Part shown: in pieces, positions 1-5,552 of the stretch
How positions within the stretch are numbered: position 1 is the stretch's first letter
Layout of the letters: each line of letters opens with the position of its first letter
DNA from: Deltaproteobacteria bacterium
GTDB lineage: Bacteria > Myxococcota > B64-G9
Direction of reading: 5' to 3'
Length of the DNA stretch: 8,376 bases
NCBI GenBank assembly: GCA_003647095.1
Contig: QMME01000165.1
Coordinates: 1 to 8,376, forward strand
Notes under the pieces: model-generated
Databases searched by the model: none
Seen by the model: only the letters and a program-made list of their open reading frames with translations
What the model was told of the DNA's origin: nothing
Translations under genes and position numbers: made by a program

Positions 1-24
1 CGGGCTGGGCCCGGGCCCAGCCCG
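1..24. repeat. Perfect 24-bp palindrome at the window edge
   Basis: Bases 2-12 (GGGCTGGGCCC) are followed directly by their exact reverse complement at 13-23 (GGGCCCAGCCC). Bases 1 (C) and 24 (G) also pair, so the symmetry runs from the first base and may extend further left. It lies inside the DUF4159 reading frame, encoding Trp-Ala-Arg-Ala-Gln-Pro. With no loop it is a symmetric DNA site or cruciform candidate rather than a terminator. It may simply reflect GC-rich sequence. Confidence 0.6.
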
Positions 25-692
25 CCGACCAGCGGGTCGTCTTTGGATTGCTACCCTGCGCCGGGGCGAACTTCGACCGCCCGGGCGGGATACGCCAGCT
101 GGTATGGGAACTGGTCAAGCGCACCAGCGTCGAGGCCGATGCCGATGCCCGACCGGTGGATCCGGCGGATCCGCAACTGTTCCGGACCCCCTTCCTGCTG
201 TGGAGTTGCCCGGGCCCGGTGGCCACGCTGTCGGAAAGACAGGTCGCCGGGTTGGCGGCCTTTCTGAAAAACGGCGGCTTTCTCTGGGCCGATGATCCCA
301 GCGCCTCGGGTACGGGGCCTTTCGCCGACAGCCTGCGGCAGCAGCTGCAACGGGTGCTGCCGGGGCAGCAGTGGCGGAATGTCCCCGTCGAACACGTACT
401 CTACAAGACCTTCTTTCTCATCAAGCGTCCCCTGGGCCGGCGCGCGGGAGCTCCACGCCAGGCACTCGTCATCGATGAGCGCCTGGTAGTGCTGTTTACC
501 GGTGGCGACCTGCTGGGTGCCATGAGCCGCGATCTCACCGGCCAGTGGGACTTCAACTGCCAACCGGCCGGCGAGGTACAGCGGGAAGAGTCGTTCCGCC
601 TGGCTATCAACATCGTCATGTATTCCCTGTGCCTCGACTACAAGAACGATCGCGTGCACCTGCCCTTCATAATGCGCCGGAGACGCCTGTGA
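1..692 (+). CDS. DUF4159 domain protein, 5'-truncated by the window edge
   Basis: The reading frame is open from base 3 to the TGA at 690-692, with no start needed inside the window, so this is the C-terminal ~229 residues of a longer protein. The visible part follows the DUF4159 pattern: an early 'GANFDRPGG' stretch, a 'TPFLLWSC' strand, then 'LSERQVAGLAAFLKNGGFLWADD', matching the family's hydrophobic strand plus a helix leading to a Gly-Gly-Phe-Leu turn and Asp-Asp. A 'VEHVLYKTFF' segment follows, then a late segment with 'FTGGDLLGAM', and a basic tail ending in RRRRL. DUF4159 has a glutamine-amidotransferase-like fold; no catalytic Cys-His pair is evident and the biochemical role is unknown. 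It overlaps the VWA gene by 4 bp, so the two are translationally coupled. Such genes typically follow moxR, DUF58 and batA-like genes, which would lie upstream of this window. Family call fairly firm; function unassigned. Confidence 0.82.
   Translation, partial: GWARAQPADQRVVFGLLPCAGANFDRPGGIRQLVWELVKRTSVEADADARPVDPADPQLFRTPFLLWSCPGPVATLSERQVAGLAAFLKNGGFLWADDPSASGTGPFADSLRQQLQRVLPGQQWRNVPVEHVLYKTFFLIKRPLGRRAGAPRQALVIDERLVVLFTGGDLLGAMSRDLTGQWDFNCQPAGEVQREESFRLAINIVMYSLCLDYKNDRVHLPFIMRRRRL
679..682 (+). promoter_or_regulatory. Ribosome binding site GGAG deciding the VWA start
   Basis: GGAG lies six bases before the GTG at 689 and inside the end of the DUF4159 gene. It supports the GTG at 689 over the much earlier in-frame ATG at 545, which would overlap the upstream gene by about 150 bp and add residues that read like out-of-frame sequence. 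Confidence 0.6.
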
Positions 693-2938
693 ACGCCGGC
701 GAGGAAATCCGTCACGCCCTGGTGTTCGAGAATGCCAGCAGCGGCAGGGTGCTGTTGTTGTTGCTGGCGCTGATCCTGGCCTGGTGGTGGTATCGCCGGG
801 GCCTGCTGCACAGCCGTTCGACCACCCGGCGCCTGCTGCTGATGTCGCTGCGGGGTGTGAACCTGCTGCTGTTGGCCGGCCTGCTGCTGGGGCCGGTACT
901 GGAAAAACGCCAGCTGGCTCGACTGACCCCGCGCCTGGTGCTGCTGGTGGACGCCTCGGCCAGCATGAACATTGCCACCGGCCAGGGACCCAGCCGGCTG
1001 CAACGAGTGCAGGACTGGTTGCAGGAAAACCTGCCAACAGCCGCGGCTGGCTCCGGCCTTTCCTGGCAGCTGTACGGTTTTGATTCCCAGGTGGCCCCGG
1101 CCGGCAGCAAGTCATTGCGCCCGCCCGGCAACGGCCAGGGCAGCGACATCCTGGGAGCACTGGAAGAGGTGGTGCGGCAGGTGCCGGCCGGCGGAGGCGG
1201 TGAGCTGTCGGCCATCGTCCTGGTGAGCGACGGCGCCGATACCGGTGTCCTGGGCGGGATCACCGGCCACCAGGAGGTGCCCGAGTGGCTCACCAGGCGT
1301 TTGCACTCGCTGGGAGTGGTGGTTAATACCGTGGCCGTGGGAGCCGGTGAGGAGTTCGTCGACCTGTCGCTGGGAGATATCGAGTTCGATCCCTTCGCCT
1401 TCGTGCGCAATGCCGTGGAGATCGCCGTGACCGTCAGGGCGGTGGGCACGGGTAAGCTCACCGTGCCGGTAACTCTCACCCGGCAGGGACGCGTACTCGA
1501 CACCAGCCAGGTCACCGTACGACCCGGCCGGAGCGGCCGGGCGGTGTTGCGTTTCGTTCCCGACGAGGTGGGCAAGTTCGTCTTCCGGGTGTCGCTGCCA
1601 CAGGTGGCCGGCGACGCCATCCCCGGCAACAACGTGCGCTCCTTCGTCACCCGGGTGGTGCGCGACAAGACGCGGGTGCTGCACGTGGTGGGCCGGCCCT
1701 CCTGGGATGTGCGCTTCCTGCGCGAGTTGCTGAGGCGCGACCAGAGCATCGACCTGGTGTCCTTCTACATACTGCGCACCACCATTGACGCACCCGGGGT
1801 CGGCGAGGGCGAACTAAGCCTGATACCCTTTCCGGTAAGCAAGCTGTTCGGTTCGGAACTCGACACTTTTGACCTGGTGATCCTGCAGAACTTCAACCAC
1901 GGGCCGTACTCCGTGGGCCTGTACCTGGGGGAGATCGCCGACTACGTGCGCCGGGGAGGGGCCCTGTGCATGATCGGTGGAGATCTCTCCTTTGCCGCCG
2001 GCGGTTACTCCGGCACCGTGCTGGAGCAGGTACTGCCGGTGCGCCTGCAGGCCGGCAATGACCTGCGCCCGGAGGAGTTCCGGCCGGTTCCGCTGGCGGA
2101 CAATGCCCTGCACCCGGTACTGGCGGTCGGCCGCGAGGATGCCTGGCAGCACCTGCCTTCTCTGGGTTCATACAACCGGGCAGCCGGGCTGGCCGACACG
2201 GCCACTTCCTTGCTGGTCCATCCCTTCGACCGGGTGGCGGGAGGACGGGCACCGCTGCTGGCCGTCAGGCAGGTGGACCGGGGGCGTAGCGCGGCCTTGC
2301 TGACCGATGGCAGCTGGCGCTGGCGGCTGGCGGCGGCCAGTGAGCCTAACAGCGGGCGCCTCTACCAACGCTTCTGGAACAACCTCATACGCTGGTTGAT
2401 TCGCGACCCGGCCATGGAACCGCTCTCGCTGCGAGCCGACACTCCCCAGGTTTCCGCCGGCCGGCCCATTCGCCTGCGCCTGGCAAGCTCCAGCCTGCGG
2501 GCGGGTCCCCTGGAGCTGCGCTTGCGCAACCTCGATGATGGCTCCCTCCGGGAGGCCAGTTCCCTGGAGGTATCCGGGGGACAGAGCGAGTTGTCGCTGC
2601 CGCCACAACCTCCCGGCGCCTACCTGGTCGAGGTGGTCAAGAAGCCGTCTGGTCGGGTACTGGCCCGCGAGGTCGTGGTGGTGGAGGCTGCGGACCTGGA
2701 ACAACGCCATGCCGAGCCCAGGGCGGACCTGCTCGAGATGCTGGCTCGCCAGACAGGTGGCCGCTTCTCGTCGCTGGAGGATGCCCGGCTGGAGCCCGGC
2801 AGGCTGACCATGGTGCAACACACCCGCCTGGTGGCCCGGGTGGCGCATCCCTTGCTGGCCCGAGGCTGGTTGCTGGGCTTGCTCATCGCCCTGTGGGCGT
2901 TAGAATGGTTGCTGAGACGGCGCTGGGGGTACGCGTGA
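689..2938 (+). CDS. Membrane-anchored VWA protein with glutamine-amidotransferase-like domain
   Basis: About 749 residues. Two hydrophobic segments (roughly residues 19-35 and 49-70) anchor the N-terminus. A von Willebrand factor A domain follows, with MIDAS motif D88-x-S90-x-S92 in 'LVLLVDASASMN' and the later 'VLVSDGADTG' strand around D181. A beta-rich Ig/CARDB-like stretch (about 230-325) leads to a GATase-like domain starting near residue 329 ('RVLHVVGRPSWDVRFL') and containing 'MIGGDLSFAAGGYSG' near 428-442. C427 just before it sits where relatives usually carry a hydrophobic residue, so it is probably not a nucleophile. A further beta-rich region and a C-terminal membrane helix ('LLGLLIALWALEWLL') end the protein. 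This architecture is known from MoxR-DUF58-BatA-DUF4159 clusters, where VWA proteins are thought to bind partner proteins through a metal ion. Start GTG 689 overlaps the upstream stop (GTGA); the stop overlaps the next gene the same way. Exact role unknown. Confidence 0.88.
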   Translation: MNAGEEIRHALVFENASSGRVLLLLLALILAWWWYRRGLLHSRSTTRRLLLMSLRGVNLLLLAGLLLGPVLEKRQLARLTPRLVLLVDASASMNIATGQGPSRLQRVQDWLQENLPTAAAGSGLSWQLYGFDSQVAPAGSKSLRPPGNGQGSDILGALEEVVRQVPAGGGGELSAIVLVSDGADTGVLGGITGHQEVPEWLTRRLHSLGVVVNTVAVGAGEEFVDLSLGDIEFDPFAFVRNAVEIAVTVRAVGTGKLTVPVTLTRQGRVLDTSQVTVRPGRSGRAVLRFVPDEVGKFVFRVSLPQVAGDAIPGNNVRSFVTRVVRDKTRVLHVVGRPSWDVRFLRELLRRDQSIDLVSFYILRTTIDAPGVGEGELSLIPFPVSKLFGSELDTFDLVILQNFNHGPYSVGLYLGEIADYVRRGGALCMIGGDLSFAAGGYSGTVLEQVLPVRLQAGNDLRPEEFRPVPLADNALHPVLAVGREDAWQHLPSLGSYNRAAGLADTATSLLVHPFDRVAGGRAPLLAVRQVDRGRSAALLTDGSWRWRLAAASEPNSGRLYQRFWNNLIRWLIRDPAMEPLSLRADTPQVSAGRPIRLRLASSSLRAGPLELRLRNLDDGSLREASSLEVSGGQSELSLPPQPPGAYLVEVVKKPSGRVLAREVVVVEAADLEQRHAEPRADLLEMLARQTGGRFSSLEDARLEPGRLTMVQHTRLVARVAHPLLARGWLLGLLIALWALEWLLRRRWGYA
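1523..1541 (+). repeat. GC hairpin inside the VWA gene
   Basis: CCCGGCCG and CGGCCGGG form a perfect 8-bp stem around a GAG loop. It encodes Arg-Pro-Gly-Arg-Ser-Gly-Arg in the linker after the VWA domain. There is no U-tract, so it is not a terminator. It may be an incidental product of GC-rich codons. Confidence 0.4.
2925..2929 (+). promoter_or_regulatory. Possible ribosome binding site GGGGG for the third operon gene
   Basis: A G-run five bases ahead of GTG 2935 can pair with the anti-Shine-Dalgarno sequence. It is weak, but it fits the start that gives a compact signal peptide and repeats the 4-bp GTGA overlap seen at the previous junction. An in-frame ATG at 2905 has no clean ribosome binding site and would only lengthen the n-region. 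Confidence 0.4.
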
Positions 2939-4467
2939 AAAGAACCTGTCTGCAGTTGCTGCTGTTGGTGTTGCTGCCGGCCATTGCCGGCGGCCGGGAG
3001 CGAGAGGCCTCCCTGCCAGGCTGGCCCCGGAAGGATGCCGGTAAGCTGACACGCTTGCTAGAGGGGGTGGACCTCAGGAAACCTCTCGGCGCCTGCCTGG
3101 GCAGGTACCGGCAAGCAGGTGGGCATCTTACCATGACCTTCGTCCTGCACCTCGCCGGTGGCGCCTCCGGCTATACCCTGTCCGGCAGCGACGGACAGAC
3201 TACCAACCTGGCGGCTTGCCTGGTTCGCGTGGTCCAGGATGTCTTCGGAGACGGGCAGGCGACCAGCCCGGTGGTGCCGGCCCGGCTGGAGCTGACCATC
3301 CCGCTGGCCCGGTGGCAGGACTTTTCCTACCGGCTGGCGGTACCGCTGGCGGAAAGCCGGCCTGTCCAGCTGCCCGGTTTTACCTCCGCAGGTGCCTGGC
3401 GGCGGGACAGCTGCCCGGTGGGCCGGGCGCGCCTGCGCCTGGAGGCGACGGACCTGTTCCTGCCCGCGCTCGAGGAGCCCGAGCCGGAGGTTCCGGAGGC
3501 CCCCGCTGTCGCCGCCTGCTTGAAGATCCTGGACCAGCACGCCTCCGGCCGTTCCCGCCGGCGACATCCCCGGCGCCGGGCCTGCGCCTGTCTGGCAGCA
3601 CGGCTGGAAAAGGCCCCGCTGGCGGAGATGGTGGCCGTCGCGGACATGCTGGTGAAGCTGCGCTGCCGCCGACAACGGCGCCGCCTTACGGCACAGCTGG
3701 AACAGCTGGCCGGCCGTCTAGACGCTCCCTGCAACGGCCAGGCCGGCGACCGGTTGCAGTCGAGGAGCGCAACCCTGCTGGAGTTGAGCGACCGTCATCT
3801 GCGTTTGCGCGGCTTTCTACCACTGCCGGTGGTGGAGACACTGGCCGAGAGGGGTTGCCCACGGGAGCGCCGGGCCTTGTTCAGCAGGATCTTTTCCCGG
3901 CGTCCTTACCTGTTCCGCAGGGTAGAGCACCTGCTGCTGGGTAACGGCAGCGTGGAGGTGCGCCTGCGTGCCGCCCAGAACAGCTGCCTGTTTTCCCGCA
4001 GCAACCTGCCGGAGGTGTTCACCGGCATGCTGGCCGACGGGCGGGCCGAAAACCGCGCCCTGGCCGTGCTCTATGCACCGGCCTGCCTGCACAACCTGCT
4101 GCAGAGACGGCCCAACCTGCTCGCCGGGGAGCATGACGACGTGGTCCTGGCACTGGCACTGAGGGCCGCCGGCCTGTCTCCCCGTGGCGAACTGCTGCAG
4201 CGGGCCAGGCGGCTGCTGGGCAACCGCTGTCCGGCGGTGCGCTTCCTGGGCGGCGAAGTGCTGGCGCGTGTACGAGACGTCGACGCCGAACTGCTGCAAG
4301 AGCAACTGCGCCGGGAAGGCGATCCCTGGCTGCGGCGGCGGCTAGAGGAGCTGCGTGCGGGCCGGCGGCCCCCCAGCCCGGCGGTGGTACGCCTGTGGCT
4401 GGAGTGGCCCGACGACCGGCAGGCTCAGATGGAACTGAACTCTTCCTCCCCGAACCGCTCCAGGTAA
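2935..4467 (+). CDS. Secreted protein with AgmX/PglI-like and HEAT-like regions, function unknown
   Basis: About 510 residues from GTG 2935, overlapping the VWA stop by 4 bp; an alternative ATG at 2905 would add ten residues. Residues 1-20 form a signal peptide (Lys-Arg, Leu-rich core, 'PAIAGG'). Residues ~35-165 hold 'LGACLGRY' (C54), an amphipathic strand 'HLTMTFVLHLAGGASGYTLSG', then 'NLAACLVRVVQDVF' (C95) and 'LELTIPLAR'. This two-Cys, strand-strand-helix order resembles the C-terminal AgmX/PglI domain of myxobacteria, a TonB-C-like module; the match is by eye only. An acidic Pro-rich linker ('EEPEPEVPEAP', ~180-190) leads to an Arg- and Cys-rich helical region. From ~280 to 475 come HEAT-like helix pairs, for example 'GNGSVEVRLRAAQ' and 'GNRCPAVRFLGGEVLARV'. 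Cysteines are frequent, which suits an oxidising periplasm. As the last gene of the VWA operon it is likely a periplasmic scaffold or partner. The 3' end overlaps the convergent radical SAM gene by 43 bp. Confidence 0.75.
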   Translation: MKRTCLQLLLLVLLPAIAGGREREASLPGWPRKDAGKLTRLLEGVDLRKPLGACLGRYRQAGGHLTMTFVLHLAGGASGYTLSGSDGQTTNLAACLVRVVQDVFGDGQATSPVVPARLELTIPLARWQDFSYRLAVPLAESRPVQLPGFTSAGAWRRDSCPVGRARLRLEATDLFLPALEEPEPEVPEAPAVAACLKILDQHASGRSRRRHPRRRACACLAARLEKAPLAEMVAVADMLVKLRCRRQRRRLTAQLEQLAGRLDAPCNGQAGDRLQSRSATLLELSDRHLRLRGFLPLPVVETLAERGCPRERRALFSRIFSRRPYLFRRVEHLLLGNGSVEVRLRAAQNSCLFSRSNLPEVFTGMLADGRAENRALAVLYAPACLHNLLQRRPNLLAGEHDDVVLALALRAAGLSPRGELLQRARRLLGNRCPAVRFLGGEVLARVRDVDAELLQEQLRREGDPWLRRRLEELRAGRRPPSPAVVRLWLEWPDDRQAQMELNSSSPNRSR

Positions 4468-5339
4468 TCCCGGCGAGCGCCCAGGCAGTGGTCCACCTGC
4501 GAGCAGCTCCGGCAGGCCGCCGTGCGGACCCCGCCTTCCATGGGAGAATCCTCGGCGGGGAAGGGGGTGCCGCCGGGGGTGGCCACCAGCAGGCGATAGC
4601 TGGAAGCGGGCCGGTAATAAGCTCGGTAACGCTCGGGCAGCAGGCAGGGTGGCGTGTGCAGGCTGGCCACCAGGACGCCGAGCTGCTCGGCCTTCCGGAA
4701 GGCATCAACCAGATAGTCGATACCCCGGCTGAAAGAGGGCATGAGCGCTACTTGCTCCTCCGTGGCGGGTAAACCATGCAGCGAGGTCCACCAGAAGGTG
4801 AAGCCGTCGATCCCCCGGGAATGGAAACGCTCTATCAGCCGGGCCAGTTCGGGCAAGGATCTTTCCGTCACCAGCACGTCGGCTTCCAGCTTGAGCCCCA
4901 GCTGGCGGCAGTTGGCCAGTCCTTGCTGCAGCAGCTGGAAAGATCCCGGACGGCGGGTGAGGTGATCGTGGCTGGCGGCGCTGGCGCCCATGAGGGCAAA
5001 CGACACCTCGGTAAGGCCTGCCACTTGCAGGGCCCGGGAAAAGGCCGGGTAGGCCAGTCGCAGGCCGTTGCTCTGCAGGCGCAGGCGGGTGAAGCCCATC
5101 AGCCGGGCCCGAGCCAGCAGCTGTGCCAGGTGGGGGTACAGGGTGGGCTCGCCGCCGCCGAACCAGACGCCGCCCGCCCCCCGGGCCCGGGCCAGTTCGA
5201 GCAGCCGCTCCACCTCGGCCGGTTCCATCCAGCCGGGCGGCTGGGAAGTCGAGGGACAGACCCGGCAACGACAGTTGCAGGTGAATCCGGGAACGATCTC
5301 GATCCAGTCGATGGCCGTGCTGTCGCCGGTGTCGTTCAT
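4425..5339 (-). CDS. Radical SAM enzyme with partial SPASM/twitch C-terminus
   Basis: 304 residues. The radical SAM cluster motif C21-x3-C25-x2-C28 (with an extra C23) follows 'IEIVPGFT'. The GGEP motif is at 62-65, then 'LQSNG', 'VSFALMGASAASHD' and 'RRPGSFQLLQQGL', all normal positions for the SAM-binding half-barrel. The C-terminus has C232 and then C276-x2-C279-x5-C285, which matches the first three cysteines of the SPASM core but lacks the next (x3-C). This suggests one auxiliary Fe-S cluster, as in twitch-type enzymes, rather than two. The tail 'LGARRDYLERFGEEEF' is common after such cysteines. Substrate cannot be read from the sequence: peptide modification or small-molecule chemistry are both possible. 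Cytosolic. The ATG at 5339 is the only plausible start: upstream in-frame codons hold no ATG, GTG or TTG before a TGA, and no later start precedes C21. It diverges from the S8 protease and converges on the VWA operon. Confidence 0.9.
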   Translation of the reverse strand: MNDTGDSTAIDWIEIVPGFTCNCRCRVCPSTSQPPGWMEPAEVERLLELARARGAGGVWFGGGEPTLYPHLAQLLARARLMGFTRLRLQSNGLRLAYPAFSRALQVAGLTEVSFALMGASAASHDHLTRRPGSFQLLQQGLANCRQLGLKLEADVLVTERSLPELARLIERFHSRGIDGFTFWWTSLHGLPATEEQVALMPSFSRGIDYLVDAFRKAEQLGVLVASLHTPPCLLPERYRAYYRPASSYRLLVATPGGTPFPAEDSPMEGGVRTAACRSCSQVDHCLGARRDYLERFGEEEFSSI

Positions 5340-5347
5340 GCAACTCG

Positions 5348-5376
5348 ATGATAGTCCAACGCTCGCTTCAGTTCAA
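5348..5376 (-). promoter_or_regulatory. Sigma70-like promoter of the radical SAM gene, nearly leaderless
   Basis: Read on the minus strand: TTGAAC (5376-5371), a 17-bp spacer, then TATCAT (5353-5348). The -10 box matches 5/6 and the -35 box 4/6 of consensus, with ideal spacing. The predicted transcription start falls at about 5341, only one to three bases before the ATG at 5339. The short space upstream of the ATG also lacks a good Shine-Dalgarno sequence, which agrees with leaderless translation. Confidence 0.55.
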
Positions 5377-5489
5377 AACCTCCCCCGGCTGCGACAACGA
5401 GGCACAATTCGGGTACTGGAAAACAGGAAGAGGAAGATCCCGCATGAATTACGGTGTTTTTCCGGTGAGTCGTTTCAACGCACCCGGTC

Positions 5490-5519
5490 TTGATCTGAAG
5501 CGGGGTGTACACCTAGAAT
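5490..5519 (+). promoter_or_regulatory. Sigma70-like promoter of the S8 protease gene
   Basis: TTGATC (5490-5495), an 18-bp spacer, then TAGAAT (5514-5519). The -10 box matches 5/6 and the -35 box 4/6 of consensus. The predicted start near 5526 gives a leader of about 27 bases ending in a strong ribosome binding site. The stretch stands out as AT-richer than its surroundings. No obvious operator repeat was seen around it. Confidence 0.55.
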
Positions 5520-5540
5520 CCAACAGTTTCGCGTCAGCAA

Positions 5541-5545
5541 AGGAG
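5541..5545 (+). promoter_or_regulatory. Strong ribosome binding site AGGAG for the S8 protease
   Basis: AAAGGAGAG with its AGGAG core seven bases before ATG 5553. It fixes the start directly ahead of a normal signal peptide and is the best ribosome binding site in the window. Confidence 0.75.
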
Positions 5546-5552
5546 AGCAGGC

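Larger units (their letters stand above)
5340..5552. other. Divergent intergenic region between the radical SAM and protease genes
   Basis: 213 bp without a convincing gene and the only substantial gap in the window. It is visibly less GC-rich than the flanking genes. It carries the minus-strand promoter near its left end and the plus-strand promoter near its right end, about 115 bp apart. No strong inverted repeat typical of a shared operator was found. A small frame with a good ribosome binding site begins at 5444 but is doubtful. Confidence 0.7.

Noticed and set aside
545..688. In-frame extension of the VWA protein to an ATG at 545
   Set aside because: It would overlap the DUF4159 gene by about 150 bp and adds Arg/Pro-rich residues. 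GTG 689 has a GGAG at good spacing and the typical GTGA overlap.
51..1160. A 369-residue minus-strand open frame across the DUF4159/VWA junction
   Set aside because: It is Pro/Ala/Arg-rich with no recognisable domain and spans two well-supported genes on the other strand.
1523..1541. GC hairpin considered as an intrinsic terminator
   Set aside because: No following T-run, and it sits in the middle of the VWA coding region.
4019..4708. Minus-strand 229-residue frame overlapping the end of the radical SAM gene
   Set aside because: Pro/Ala/Arg-rich with no motifs, and in a different frame from the clear radical SAM protein.
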